A model generated the notes under the pieces. That model did no database searches. It was given only the letters and a program-made list of their open reading frames with translations, and was not told where the DNA came from. A program made the position numbers and the translations under genes. Source: an uncultured Pelagibacteraceae bacterium (GTDB lineage Bacteria; Pseudomonadota; Alphaproteobacteria; Pelagibacterales; Pelagibacteraceae). From it: a DNA stretch of 34,540 bases. The stretch covers positions 1-34,540 of the forward strand of contig CACMXM010000009.1 in NCBI GenBank assembly GCA_902617645.1, in the 5' to 3' direction. Shown here one piece after another: positions 1 to 9,118 of this stretch; the first letter of the stretch is position 1, and every line of letters starts with the position of its first letter.

Positions 1-1
1 T

Positions 2-1948
2 ATTGAAGCTACGAACAGACCAGCTTTAATTTTAGCTCCAAATAAAACTCTTGCAGCGCAGCTTTATGGTGAAATGAAAACTTTTTTTCCTGACAATGCA
101 GTGGAATATTTTGTTTCCTATTATGATTATTACACACCTGAGGCTTACGTTCCTCGTTCCGATACTTATATCGAGAAAGAAGCATCAATAAACGAACAAA
201 TTGATAGAATGAGACACTCTGCAACAAGATCTCTATTAGAAAGAGATGATGTTTTAATAGTTGCAAGTGTATCATGTATTTATGGATTAGGCTCTGTCGA
301 AGCATATAGTAAGATGACACTTACTCTTCAAAAAAATTATGATTATAATCGAGAACAAATTATAAAATCTTTAATAAGTTTGCAGTATAAAAGAAATGAT
401 CAAAATTTTCATAGAGGAACCTTTAGAGCAAGAGGAGAATATTTAGAAATATTCCCCTCTCATCTTGAGGATAGAGCATGGAGATTAAGTTTATTCGGAG
501 ATAAGTTAGAAAAAATTGAAGAATTTGATCCATTAACTGGTGATCAAGTAAGAGAGCTTAGTTTAATAAAAGTTTACGCAAATAGCCATTATATTACCCC
601 AAAGCCAACTGTAGAACAGGCAATAATAAATATTAGAAAAGAATTAGAAATAACTCTTAAAAAACATAAAGAGGAAAACAAACTTTTAGAAGCACAAAGA
701 TTGGAAGAAAGAACTAAATTTGACTTAGAGATGATTGAGGCGACAGGAACATGTGCTGGAATAGAAAATTACTCAAGATTTTTATCTGGAAGAAAACCAG
801 GTGAACCACCACCAACATTATTTGAATATTTTCCAGATAATACTTTAATTTTTGTAGACGAGTCCCATGTCACAGTTCCGCAATTAAATGGAATGTTCAA
901 AGGAGATAGATCAAGAAAAAGCACACTCGCAGAGTATGGTTTCAGATTACCATCTTGTATGGATAATAGACCGCTAAAATTTGAGGAGTGGGATTTAATG
1001 AGAACACAAACAGTATTTGTTTCTGCAACTCCTGGTCCATGGGAACTAGAACAAACTAAAGGAAAATTTATTGATCAAGTTATTAGACCAACCGGTCTAA
1101 TTGATCCTGAAGTTGAAATAAGACCAGCTAAAAATCAAGTTGATGACTTAATGCATGAATGTAAAAAAGTTATAGAAAAAAACCATCGTGTTCTAGTCAC
1201 AACTTTGACCAAAAAAATGGCTGAGGATCTTACAGAATACTTACATGAAAATGGGATTAAAGTAAGATATCTTCACTCTGATATAGATACACTTGAAAGA
1301 ATAGAAATTATGAGAGATTTAAGAATGGGTGTGTTTGATGTATTAGTTGGAATAAATCTTTTAAGAGAAGGATTAGACATACCTGAGTGTGCCTTAGTTG
1401 GTATTCTTGATGCTGACAAAGAAGGATTCTTAAGGTCAGAGACATCACTTATCCAAACTATTGGAAGAGCTGCTAGAAATGTTGAAGGAAAAGTAATTCT
1501 TTATGCAGATAAAGAAACTAAAAGTATCAAAAAAGCAATTAAAGAAACAGATAGACGAAGAGAAATTCAATTAGAGTATAACAAAAAGAACAAGATTGAT
1601 GCTAGATCAGTCAAAAAGGAAATAAGTGATATTTTAGAAAGCGTATATGAAAAAGATTATGTAAAAATTAGTGAAGGATCAAATATAGGCGGGAACCTTA
1701 AAAAACATTTGAAAGGCCTAAATAAAAAAATGAAAGAAGCAGCTTCTAACTTGGAATTTGAAGAAGCTGCAAAAATAAGGGATGAAATTAGAAAACTTGA
1801 AACAACGGAATTAGAAATTACATTAAATCCAAAGATAAGACAGTACGATGTAAAAAATAAACTCTATCCAAAAGGACGTTCTACAATGGGAATGCCTGGT
1901 ACAAAAGTAACGAAAAAAAGGGACAAAAAATGGAAGCACAAAAGATAA
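2..1948 (+). CDS. uvrB: UvrABC system protein B, 5' end cut off by the window
   Basis: UvrB is the damage-verifying helicase-like subunit of nucleotide excision repair; it is loaded by UvrA and recruits UvrC. The frame is open from base 2, so the true start and the Walker A motif lie upstream. Visible are the [12 protein letters not shown] segment that follows Walker A in UvrB, the tyrosine-rich beta-hairpin region ([13 protein letters not shown]), the motif II box DESH, helicase motifs [13 protein letters not shown] and QTIGRAARN, and a C-terminal UVR domain ([22 protein letters not shown]) that binds UvrC. About 648 residues are present of an expected 700 or so. The end overlaps the next gene by 19 bases, so the two are likely co-transcribed. 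Identification is secure; only the N-terminus is missing. Confidence 0.97.
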   Translation: MEATNRPALILAPNKTLAAQLYGEMKTFFPDNAVEYFVSYYDYYTPEAYVPRSDTYIEKEASINEQIDRMRHSATRSLLERDDVLIVASVSCIYGLGSVEAYSKMTLTLQKNYDYNREQIIKSLISLQYKRNDQNFHRGTFRARGEYLEIFPSHLEDRAWRLSLFGDKLEKIEEFDPLTGDQVRELSLIKVYANSHYITPKPTVEQAIINIRKELEITLKKHKEENKLLEAQRLEERTKFDLEMIEATGTCAGIENYSRFLSGRKPGEPPPTLFEYFPDNTLIFVDESHVTVPQLNGMFKGDRSRKSTLAEYGFRLPSCMDNRPLKFEEWDLMRTQTVFVSATPGPWELEQTKGKFIDQVIRPTGLIDPEVEIRPAKNQVDDLMHECKKVIEKNHRVLVTTLTKKMAEDLTEYLHENGIKVRYLHSDIDTLERIEIMRDLRMGVFDVLVGINLLREGLDIPECALVGILDADKEGFLRSETSLIQTIGRAARNVEGKVILYADKETKSIKKAIKETDRRREIQLEYNKKNKIDARSVKKEISDILESVYEKDYVKISEGSNIGGNLKKHLKGLNKKMKEAASNLEFEEAAKIRDEIRKLETTELEITLNPKIRQYDVKNKLYPKGRSTMGMPGTKVTKKRDKKWKHKR

Positions 1949-2684
1949 TTATTACAGGAGGAGCAACAAGAATTGGAGCTGCAATAGCTGAGAGTTTATC
2001 AGGTTTTAACAAAGAAATAGTTATTCAATTTAATAAATCAAAAAAAAGTGCTGAAAATCTTAAAAAAAAATTAACACTAAATGGTACTAAAGTATATCTG
2101 ATTAAAGCAGATCTAAGTAAAGACAAAGATGTTCAAAAAATAGTTAAATTTGCAAAAACAAAACTTAAATATTTCGATTGCCTAATTAACAATGCTTCAC
2201 TATTTGAAAACGATAAATTGGAAAATTTTTCCTCAGATAGCTGGGAAAATCATATTTCTACAAACTTAAAAGCGCCAGCAATGCTCTCAAAAGGTTTTTC
2301 AAAGAATGTGCGAGGAAAAATAACAATATAATAAATATAATCGACCAAAGAGTGTTTAAACTCACACCTTTTTTTTTCTCATACACTTTAAGTAAAACTG
2401 GATTATATACATTGACAAAAACAAGTGCTATGAGCCTTGCTCCAAATATAAGAGTTAACGGTATAGCGCCTGGCCCAACTTTAAAGAATAAAAGACAATC
2501 AGAAAAACATTTCAAAAAACAGTATTTAGCAACACCTTTAAGAAGACAGGTTGAGGTTGAACAGGTTTGTAATGCAGTTGACTTTTTTATAAAAAATAAG
2601 TCTATTACTGGGCAAGTAATAGCTTTAGACAGTGGTCAAAGTTTAAACTGGCAAACGCCAGATATTATGCAAGGTAAGGAATGA
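1930..2684 (+). pseudogene. PTR1/FolM-type pteridine reductase (SDR family), interrupted by a -1 frameshift
   Basis: This is a short-chain dehydrogenase/reductase gene split over two frames. The first part (1930-2331) carries the NAD(P)-binding start [13 protein letters not shown] and the NNAS motif. The reading then has to move back one base near the A5 run at 2316-2320 to continue as IINIIDQRV, the active-site YTLSK and IRVNGIAPGPT, ending at 2684. Joined, it gives about 251 residues, the normal SDR size. The Asp in IINIID sits where ordinary SDRs have the catalytic Ser; Asp there is a feature of PTR1 and FolM pteridine reductases. The next gene is folB, which supports a pterin/folate role. 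The cause may be a base-call error, a real mutation or slippage decoding. Conservation after the break argues against an old pseudogene. A fallback GTG start at 2352 would give only a C-terminal fragment. Confidence 0.8.
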
Positions 2685-3100
2685 AAAAAAATAATTTAAA
2701 AATTATTAAACTTCAAAAGTCTCTATTCAATTATGAAAAAAAAGTAATAATTAATGAATTAATACTAAATCTCACGCTTGGATATTATGATTTTGAGAAA
2801 GAAAAACCTCAAAAAGTAAAATTTAGCTTAGAGGCAAATTATAAAGACAAGAAACCCACTAATGATAGAGATTTAAAGTCTATAGTTAATTATGACAAAC
2901 TTGTAAGATTAATAAAAAAACTAACCAAAAATAAACATTATAATTTTTTGGAGACTTTAGCAGAGGATGTATTTGACGAATTATTTAAAGATAAAAGAAT
3001 TGATAAAATTTCACTTCAAATTGAAAAGCTTGAAATCATGAAAGATTGTACTTCCGTAGGAATTCAAATTTCAAAAAAAAGAAGTCATGAAAAACCTTGA
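2681..3100 (+). CDS. folB: Dihydroneopterin aldolase family protein
   Basis: FolB cleaves 7,8-dihydroneopterin to 6-hydroxymethyl-dihydropterin and glycolaldehyde in folate synthesis. The 139-residue protein has the usual small T-fold layout: an N-terminal strand ([28 protein letters not shown]), the segment [14 protein letters not shown], the motif [15 protein letters not shown] containing the conserved Glu of the pterin site, and a C-terminal strand with [17 protein letters not shown]. It has a somewhat longer N-terminus (about 20 residues) than most FolB proteins. Its ATG overlaps the reductase stop as ATGA, and its own end overlaps the uvrC start by 14 bases, so it sits inside a tight operon. 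The family is clear; whether it acts on dihydroneopterin or on a related pterin cannot be told from sequence. Confidence 0.88.
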   Translation: MKKNNLKIIKLQKSLFNYEKKVIINELILNLTLGYYDFEKEKPQKVKFSLEANYKDKKPTNDRDLKSIVNYDKLVRLIKKLTKNKHYNFLETLAEDVFDELFKDKRIDKISLQIEKLEIMKDCTSVGIQISKKRSHEKP

Positions 3101-4922
3101 AATCGGAAAAGATGCTATAAAAAAGGAGCTTCCTGTAATTCCTAAATTGCCTGGAATTTATAGAATGTTAAATGAAAAAAATGAAATTCTATATGTGGGT
3201 AAAGCCAAAAATCTTCCTAACAGATTAAAATCTTACGTTTCTGAAAAAAATCATATTATTAGAACTGAGAGAATGCTTTCTCAGACAAGGAAAATTGAAA
3301 TAACAACAACCTCGAACGAAAGTGAGGCGCTACTATTAGAAGCAAATTTAATTAAAAAACATAAACCAAGATTTAATATTCTTCTAAGAGACGATAAATC
3401 ATTTCCATTTATTTATATTGGCAACAAAGATAAGTGGCCACAAATTACAAAACACAGAGGAAAGAAAACTAAAAATGGTTTTTATTTTGGACCATTTGCA
3501 TCAGCAGGTTCTGCAAACTGGACAATTAAAATGATACAAAAAATTTTCCAATTAAGAGTTTGTGATGACACAGTTTTTAAAAAAAGAGAGAGACCTTGTA
3601 TTTTGTATCAGATTAAAAGATGCTCGGGGCCATGTGTTGGTTATATTGAAAAAGATGAATATTCAAAAACTGTTGATGATGCAATTGAGTTTGTATCTGG
3701 AAAATCTAGGAAAATACAAAAAAGTCTTTCTGACCAAATGGAGAAGGCAAGTGAGGATTTGGATTTCGAAAAAGCAGGAATATTAAGGGATAGAATTAAA
3801 TCGCTAAATATTATTCAATCATCACAAAGAGTGAATGAAGCTAACTTAATTGAAGCAGATGTAATTGCAGGTTTTAAAGAGTCTGGTAAGACATGTATCC
3901 AGGTATTTTTTTATAGGTCAAAACAAAATTGGGGCAATCAAGCTTTTTTCCCAAAACATGATCCAGACGATAAATTAGAGGATATTTTAAACTCTTTTAT
4001 TGCACAGTTTTATGAAAATAAAAATGCACCTCAAAATTTAATTTTAAGTCATCAAATTAAAGAAAAAGAATTATTGGAAAAAACTTTTTCAAAAAAAGAG
4101 AATAAAAATGTTTCTATTTCAATTGCTAAGAAGGGTTCAAAATTGAAAATTGTAGAGCTAGCTATCAAAAATGCTAAAGATAGTTTGAGACGTAAAATTT
4201 ATGAAAGTCAGAATAATAAAAACTTCTTTGAGGAAATTTCACAAAAATTCAATTTAGAGTCTAATATAAGTTTAATCGAAGTCTATGATAATAGTCACAT
4301 GCAAGGCACGAATAGTGTTGGTGCATTAATTACTTATGGAGAAGACGGTTTTATTAAAAAAAGATATAGAAAATTTAATATTAAAGTTCAAAAAAATGAG
4401 CAGGACGATTACGGAATGATTAAAGAAGTCTTGACCAGAAGATTTAAAAGGGCAATGCAAGAAAAAGATAATTATCTATCATTCCCTGATTTAGTTTTAA
4501 TTGATGGAGGAAAAGGTCAGTATTCTAGCGCAAGAGAGACGCTGAATGAATTAGGATTATATGACATTCCGGTTGTCGCAATAGCAAAAGGTAAATTTAG
4601 AAATAGTGGAAATGAGACTTTTTTTCATAATGGAAAGGAATTCAAGTTCGAAAAAAATGAACCAACCTTATTTTTTTTACAAAGAATAAGAGATGAAGCA
4701 CATAGATTTGCGGTAAGCGCCCATAGAGTCAGAAGAAAAAAAGGTTTAAGCAAATCTCTTTTAGATCAAATAGAGGGAATTGGATCAATAAGAAAAAGAG
4801 CGTTATTGAACCATTTTGGCTCAGCTAGAGCAGTAGAATCTGCAAGTCTTGATGAGATTAAATCTGTGGATGGTGTTGAAGAAAAAGTTGCAACAAAAAT
4901 ATATAATTTTTTTCACGAATGA
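3087..4922 (+). CDS. uvrC: UvrABC system protein C (excision nuclease)
   Basis: UvrC makes both incisions flanking the lesion in nucleotide excision repair. Domains in order: a GIY-YIG nuclease at about residues 20-100 (GIY at 23-25, YVG at 36-38, catalytic Glu in [10 protein letters not shown] near 85); four cysteines at about 159, 171, 179 and 183, matching the conserved cluster now known to bind an iron-sulfur centre in UvrC; a UVR motif near 210-245 that contacts UvrB; an RNase H-like 3' nuclease domain ([11 protein letters not shown]); and C-terminal helix-hairpin-helix repeats ([21 protein letters not shown]). At 611 residues it has normal length. Lying two genes after uvrB, it makes this a compact repair operon, although uvrA is not here. 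Confidence 0.97.
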   Translation: MKNLEIGKDAIKKELPVIPKLPGIYRMLNEKNEILYVGKAKNLPNRLKSYVSEKNHIIRTERMLSQTRKIEITTTSNESEALLLEANLIKKHKPRFNILLRDDKSFPFIYIGNKDKWPQITKHRGKKTKNGFYFGPFASAGSANWTIKMIQKIFQLRVCDDTVFKKRERPCILYQIKRCSGPCVGYIEKDEYSKTVDDAIEFVSGKSRKIQKSLSDQMEKASEDLDFEKAGILRDRIKSLNIIQSSQRVNEANLIEADVIAGFKESGKTCIQVFFYRSKQNWGNQAFFPKHDPDDKLEDILNSFIAQFYENKNAPQNLILSHQIKEKELLEKTFSKKENKNVSISIAKKGSKLKIVELAIKNAKDSLRRKIYESQNNKNFFEEISQKFNLESNISLIEVYDNSHMQGTNSVGALITYGEDGFIKKRYRKFNIKVQKNEQDDYGMIKEVLTRRFKRAMQEKDNYLSFPDLVLIDGGKGQYSSARETLNELGLYDIPVVAIAKGKFRNSGNETFFHNGKEFKFEKNEPTLFFLQRIRDEAHRFAVSAHRVRRKKGLSKSLLDQIEGIGSIRKRALLNHFGSARAVESASLDEIKSVDGVEEKVATKIYNFFHE

Positions 4923-5503
4923 AAATAAAAATTCCAAATTATTTGACTATTGGAAGAATAATCATTGTTCCTATTTTTGTTTTTACCTTTTATCTTCCTG
5001 GTTTTTATGGTGATGTTTTACCATTTGCATTATTTGTAATAGCATCATTTACAGACTTTTTAGACGGTTTACTTGCTAGAATGTTTAAAGAAGAATCAAA
5101 ACTTGGAGAGTTATTAGACCCAATAGCAGATAAAATCATTGTTGCAACGGCTTTAATTCTTCTTGTTATGGATGAAACTATTAAAAATTATGAGGTGATA
5201 GCTGCAATTATTATTTTAACCAGAGAAATTTTAATATCAGGTTTGAGAGAGTTTTTGGCAAAAGGAAAAATTAATTTACCTGTTTCGAATTTATCAAAAT
5301 ATAAAACATTTTTACAGATGCTCTCAATTTCGCTTCTCCTAACTGGTGAAACAGGAAATAAAATTATGAATTTTCAGGACTACAATGCTCAAACGATCGG
5401 TATTATTTTGCTTTGGCTATCAGCATTTATAACTTTATATACAGCTTACGACTATTTAAGGAAAGGTATCGATCACGCAATTTCTGAGGATAGTAAGAAT
5501 TAA
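4919..5503 (+). CDS. pgsA: CDP-diacylglycerol--glycerol-3-phosphate 3-phosphatidyltransferase
   Basis: PgsA makes phosphatidylglycerol phosphate from CDP-diacylglycerol and glycerol-3-phosphate in the inner membrane. The 194-residue protein shows the complete CDP-alcohol phosphotransferase signature: Asp46, Asp49-Gly50, Ala53-Arg54, Gly63, Asp67 and Asp71, with exactly the family spacing. Several hydrophobic helices flank it (about 10-27, 33-45, 74-85, 95-112 and 158-172). Gene order uvrC-pgsA is common in proteobacteria. The start overlaps the uvrC stop by four bases. The stop codon shares a TTAA with the stop of the convergent ilvE, leaving no room for a terminator between them. Confidence 0.95.
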   Translation: MKIKIPNYLTIGRIIIVPIFVFTFYLPGFYGDVLPFALFVIASFTDFLDGLLARMFKEESKLGELLDPIADKIIVATALILLVMDETIKNYEVIAAIIILTREILISGLREFLAKGKINLPVSNLSKYKTFLQMLSISLLLTGETGNKIMNFQDYNAQTIGIILLWLSAFITLYTAYDYLRKGIDHAISEDSKN

Positions 5504-6381
5504 GCAGCTTTTTTTTTTCTTACGAGAGCTTCATAATTTGAAGATAATTCTAAAATTATTTCGCAAACTTTGTAATTATTTTTGTCTATTTGAGATACTG
5601 GGGTTACTTCAGCAGCAGTCCCTGTCAAAAAACAACCTTCAAAATCTGAAAGTTCATTCGGAGATATTTTTCTTTCGTGCACTTTAATACTTTTTGATTT
5701 TGCGATATCAATTACTGTACGTCTAGTTATCCCATCAAGAAAAGAGTCTGGAATTGGAGTATGAAATTCATTATTTTTATCTTTAAAAAAAATATTTGCG
5801 CCAGTCGCCTCCGCAATGTTTCCTTGATGATCTAACATTAAAGAATCTGTAAAACCTAATCTTTCAGCTTCATGCTTGGAAAGAGTGCAAATCATATAAA
5901 GCCCTGAGGCTTTGGTATCCCAAGGCACAGAGTCTGGAGCTGGTCGTTTCCATTTTGAAATATTTAATTTTATCCCTTCAGTTTTTAATTTTGGATCAAA
6001 GTAAGTTCCCCACTCCCAGCTTGCGATTGCAACATGTGTTTTTGTTTTTTGTGCAGAAATTGCCATCATCTCACTCCCTCTCCACGCAAAAGGTCTTATA
6101 TATCCATTTTGTACTTTCTGAGCTGCAACTGTTTTTTTTGTTGCGTTATTTATTTCATCTTGAGTAAAAGGCAATTCCATCCCCATCCTTTTTGCTGAAT
6201 AGAAAAATCTTTCTGTATGCTCCTCAAGTTTAAATATTTCTCCATCATAAACTCTGAGCCCTTCAAATATACAACTGGCATAATGTAGACCGTGGCTTAA
6301 AACGTGAAGTTTCACATTTTGCCATTCAATAAGCTCATTATTGTACCAAATTTTTCCTTCTCTTTTATCAAACGGTATCAT
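5500..6381 (-). CDS. ilvE: Branched-chain amino acid aminotransferase
   Basis: This class IV PLP-dependent aminotransferase catalyses the last step of leucine, isoleucine and valine synthesis, or the first step of their breakdown, using glutamate and 2-oxoglutarate. At 293 residues it has normal length. Landmarks are the N-terminal SHGLHYASCIFEGLRVYDG, the phosphopyridoxal lysine near 157 (DTKASGLYM), the EATGANIFF motif near 191 and the late GCFLTGTAAEVTPV segment that contacts the cofactor phosphate. It is divergent from petP with 61 bases between the start codons. A related class IV enzyme such as D-amino acid transaminase is less likely given these motifs. Confidence 0.93.
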   Translation of the reverse strand: MIPFDKREGKIWYNNELIEWQNVKLHVLSHGLHYASCIFEGLRVYDGEIFKLEEHTERFFYSAKRMGMELPFTQDEINNATKKTVAAQKVQNGYIRPFAWRGSEMMAISAQKTKTHVAIASWEWGTYFDPKLKTEGIKLNISKWKRPAPDSVPWDTKASGLYMICTLSKHEAERLGFTDSLMLDHQGNIAEATGANIFFKDKNNEFHTPIPDSFLDGITRRTVIDIAKSKSIKVHERKISPNELSDFEGCFLTGTAAEVTPVSQIDKNNYKVCEIILELSSNYEALVRKKKAA

Positions 6382-6392
6382 TAGATTTTATT

Positions 6393-6421
6393 TTCCAAAA
6401 AAATATCTTTGTATATATAAT
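6393..6421 (+). promoter_or_regulatory. Possible sigma-70 promoter of petP-petR-kinase
   Basis: A perfect TATAAT lies at 6416-6421, with a weak -35-like TTCCAA at 6393-6398 and a 17-base spacer. It would start transcription near 6428 and leave about 15 bases of leader before the petP ATG at 6443. In so AT-rich a region a -10 match arises easily by chance, so this is tentative. The flanking ATAT-rich sequence could hold a MarR site, but I see no convincing palindrome. Confidence 0.35.
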
Positions 6422-6442
6422 ATGTCAATATAACTTACCAAT

Positions 6443-6880
6443 ATGAAAGATCTTTTGTACTTAAAAGACGAACATTTAAAAGAGTTTATTGAAAAATTAT
6501 TCATTGGTTACAGAGAGTCCTTTGGAGATGCCAAAAAGACGCTTGATAAGTATTCTTTAGGAGTAGCACACCATAAAGTTATTCATATTATCTCTATCCA
6601 CGAAGGTATTACCATTTCTAATCTTTTAAAAAAATTAAAAGTGACTAAACAAAGTTTAAATAGAATTCTAAATGATTTAGTAAAATTTAATATTATTTCT
6701 TTTGTCAAGGATGAAAAGGATTCAAGAATGAAACATGTTCATTTGACAAAAAAAGGTGAGGAAGTTTTTAATGAAATTTTTAATTCACAGAAAAAAAGAA
6801 TTTATAATGCTTTAATTAATTCTTCTTCCCTAGAAGTAAATCATTTTAAAAATGTACTAAAAAAAATAATCAATGAATAA
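6443..6880 (+). CDS. petP: MarR-family transcriptional regulator, PetP-like
   Basis: This 145-residue protein has the MarR winged-helix fold: N-terminal helices, a helix-turn-helix (about residues 52-80, HEGITISNLLKKLKVTKQSLNRILNDLV) and a wing with the typical basic DEKDSRMKHVHLTKKGEEV. It overlaps the downstream response-regulator gene by eight bases. In Rhodobacter a MarR-type gene (petP) immediately precedes the response regulator petR, and this pair has the same order, so I use the PetP name by context. MarR proteins usually bind palindromic operators and often repress their own operon. The ligand and targets cannot be read from the sequence. Confidence 0.8.
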   Translation: MKDLLYLKDEHLKEFIEKLFIGYRESFGDAKKTLDKYSLGVAHHKVIHIISIHEGITISNLLKKLKVTKQSLNRILNDLVKFNIISFVKDEKDSRMKHVHLTKKGEEVFNEIFNSQKKRIYNALINSSSLEVNHFKNVLKKIINE

Positions 6881-7550
6881 TTTTGAAGCACATATACTTG
6901 TTGTTGATGATGATGATGGCATAAGAGATTTAGTAAAAAAATACTTAAATGAAAATAATTTTTTAGTTACAACTGCAAAAAATGCTGAGGACGCAGATAA
7001 AAAAACTAATATTATTAAATTTGATTTGATAATTCTTGATATTATGATGCCTGGACAGACAGGTTTACAATTCTTATCAGAAAATAAAAAAAGAATTCAA
7101 ACCCCGGTTATTTTGCTTACAGCCAAAGGAGAGCCAAAAGAAAGAATTGAGGGTTTAGAGGTAGGAGCAGATGATTATTTGCCAAAACCATTTGAACCTA
7201 AAGAGCTAATTTTAAGAATAAGGAATATATTAAACAAGACTAAAAAGCACGATAACAAAAGAGTAATTGAATTTGACAATATTAAAATCGATTTAAATAA
7301 ATTGATAATCTACAAAAATAAAGAGGAATTTAAAATAAATAATACTGAAAAAATTATTTTAGAAAAAATGATTAATTCACCTGGTCAGTCCTTTTCAAGA
7401 GATTATATTGGAAATTTAATTGATATTGATAAGGAAAGATCTATTGATGTTATAATCACTCGATTGAGAAAAAAAATTGAACTGGATCCAAAAAATCCAA
7501 AATATCTTCAAACAATAAGAGGAACTGGTTATGTCCTTTGGATTGAATAA
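6873..7550 (+). CDS. petR: OmpR/PetR-type response regulator
   Basis: The receiver domain (residues 7-120) has the acidic pocket VVDDDD at 10-15, the phospho-acceptor Asp56 in LDIMMPG, Thr83 and Lys105 in LPKPFEP. A C-terminal winged helix (about 128-225) of the OmpR/PhoB type ends with the usual TIRGTGYVL. The protein is complete at 225 residues. It overlaps petP upstream by 8 bases and the histidine kinase downstream by 20, so the three genes form one translational unit. PetR of Rhodobacter is the closest named counterpart by gene order; OmpR of an EnvZ/OmpR pair is the alternative name. Target genes are not shown by the sequence. Confidence 0.88.
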   Translation: MNNFEAHILVVDDDDGIRDLVKKYLNENNFLVTTAKNAEDADKKTNIIKFDLIILDIMMPGQTGLQFLSENKKRIQTPVILLTAKGEPKERIEGLEVGADDYLPKPFEPKELILRIRNILNKTKKHDNKRVIEFDNIKIDLNKLIIYKNKEEFKINNTEKIILEKMINSPGQSFSRDYIGNLIDIDKERSIDVIITRLRKKIELDPKNPKYLQTIRGTGYVLWIE

Positions 7551-8844
7551 ATTTTTCAAAAATCTCTTACCAAAACAGTTATTTTACAGAGCATTATTAA
7601 TTGTTGCAGCACCAATAATAATCCTCCAAATAACTATATCCATTGTTTTTTTTGATAGTCTATGGATAAAAACGAATAAAGGGATGACTCGAGCTTTAAT
7701 TGGTGAAATCAAGTTTTTTATCGAAGCGTATGACAACGAACAATACAATAAAGACTCATTAACTAAATTATTCTCCGATACACAAAACATTAAAGCAAAT
7801 TATGTACCTCATAAAATGATGCCATTAGATGACTTTGAGAGATGGTTTAGTCCGATGGATAGAACATTAAGAAGGGAACTTAAATCAAAATTTAATAATT
7901 ATTGGTTTGATACAACAACCTTTAAAGACAGTATCGATCTTAAAATTAAATATTTAAATGGATATTTTCAATTCGAAATTCCAAAAAATAGAGTTGCAAA
8001 TTCTTCAGCTAGAATTTTTGCTTTATGGATTACTTTGCCAGCCTTTTTACTAATTGCAATTGCACTCATTTTTCTTAAAAATCAAACAAGACCTATTATT
8101 AATTTGGCAAGAGCTTCAGAAAAATTTGGAAGAGGTGAAGATGTTGGAGAATACAGACCCTCTGGTGCTCTCGAGATTAGGCAGGCTGGATATGAATTTG
8201 AGAGAATGAGAAAAAGAATTATCCGACATCTTAATCAAAGATCAGAAATGTTATCAGGCATAAGTCATGATTTAAGAACACCTTTAACTAGAATTAAGCT
8301 TCAATTAGCATTCATTAAGGATAAACAGTTATCAAATAAACTATCTGGAGATGTAATTGAAATGGAGAAAATGTTAAATGAATATTTGCAATTTTCTAAG
8401 AATAGATCGAGTGAAAAAGGTGAAAAATTTAATTTGTCTAAGCTTTTAGATGACACAATTAAAAAGTATGATAACAAAAATATAGTAATAGAAATTTCGC
8501 AAAATATTTTATTTCATGGCAAAAAAACCCTCATTAATAGATGTATTTCAAATCTTTTAGACAATGCTGTAAAATACGGAAAAAATATTAAAGTAAATCT
8601 TAAAAAGAGCAATAATAACATCATACTACTAATTGATGATGATGGTCCGGGTATTCCAAAAAACGAATATGAGAATGTTTTTAAGCCTTTTTATAAAATT
8701 GATAAGAGCAGGAATGAGACAAAATCATCAGTTGGATTAGGTATGTCTATTGCTTCTGATATAATTCAATCTCACGGTGGAAATATAAAATTAGAAAAAT
8801 CAATCTTAAAGGGTCTTAGGGTAAAAATAACTTTACCTTTTTAA
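7531..8844 (+). CDS. Membrane sensor histidine kinase, EnvZ-like
   Basis: This 437-residue kinase is the likely partner of the response regulator just upstream. It has two membrane helices (about 20-44 and 162-182) enclosing a sensor segment of roughly 115 residues, a HAMP linker (about 183-235), a HisKA domain with phospho-acceptor His246 in SGISHDLRTPLTR, and an HATPase domain with the N box NLLDNAVKYG (about 341-350), G1 box DDDGPGIP (about 369-376) and G2 box VGLGMSIA (about 401-408). All catalytic motifs look intact. The periplasmic part has no family I recognise, so the stimulus is unknown. The 3' end overlaps convergent ubiK by 12 bases. Confidence 0.9.
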   Translation: MSFGLNKFFKNLLPKQLFYRALLIVAAPIIILQITISIVFFDSLWIKTNKGMTRALIGEIKFFIEAYDNEQYNKDSLTKLFSDTQNIKANYVPHKMMPLDDFERWFSPMDRTLRRELKSKFNNYWFDTTTFKDSIDLKIKYLNGYFQFEIPKNRVANSSARIFALWITLPAFLLIAIALIFLKNQTRPIINLARASEKFGRGEDVGEYRPSGALEIRQAGYEFERMRKRIIRHLNQRSEMLSGISHDLRTPLTRIKLQLAFIKDKQLSNKLSGDVIEMEKMLNEYLQFSKNRSSEKGEKFNLSKLLDDTIKKYDNKNIVIEISQNILFHGKKTLINRCISNLLDNAVKYGKNIKVNLKKSNNNIILLIDDDGPGIPKNEYENVFKPFYKIDKSRNETKSSVGLGMSIASDIIQSHGGNIKLEKSILKGLRVKITLPF

Positions 8845-9072
8845 TTTTTTCGATCTTTTTTTTATTTTTAATGGTTTTGATCTTTCTAAATTTTCAACTC
8901 TTTTTTTTAAAATATCGAATTCTTCTTTTGTTGGAAGTTCAAGTTTTAATATAATTTCATCTCTTTTGGATTTAAGTATATTAAAAATTTCATTGTTTAA
9001 GTCTTTATAGGAGATAAGTCCTTGTTCGAATAATTTAATGAGTTTATCTGTTATAAATTTTGATTTTGTCAT
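8833..9072 (-). CDS. ubiK: UbiK/BMFP-family accessory protein
   Basis: This 79-residue, highly charged protein has an N-terminal helix (FITDKLIKLFEQG), a middle helix, and a C-terminal coiled-coil with TKEEFDILKKRVENLE, followed by a basic tail. The pattern matches the BMFP family (formerly DUF526), whose member UbiK assists aerobic ubiquinone synthesis and can bind membranes. In alphaproteobacteria a BMFP gene often lies divergent to lgt, exactly as here with 46 bases between the start codons. The protein is short and low in complexity, so the assignment rests on the coiled-coil motif plus gene order. Confidence 0.65.
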   Translation of the reverse strand: MTKSKFITDKLIKLFEQGLISYKDLNNEIFNILKSKRDEIILKLELPTKEEFDILKKRVENLERSKPLKIKKRSKKLKR

Positions 9073-9118
9073 ACAAAGCTAATTAAAAATAATATATTCT
9101 TACAATTATTTTTTTAAA

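Noticed and set aside
9-320. Minus-strand open frame of 103 codons inside uvrB
   Set aside because: It lies wholly within a conserved uvrB region, has no recognisable domain, and is explained as an antisense shadow.
2258-2515. Hydrophobic minus-strand frame of 85 codons over the pteridine reductase
   Set aside because: It is antisense to the conserved SDR active-site region; the hydrophobicity comes from complementing Lys-rich codons.
3562-3786. Plus-strand frame of 74 codons inside uvrC
   Set aside because: It is out of frame within the UvrC cysteine and UVR region, which is well conserved in its own frame.
5955-6167. Plus-strand frame of 70 codons opposite ilvE
   Set aside because: It is a shadow of conserved aminotransferase sequence with no start signal or domain.
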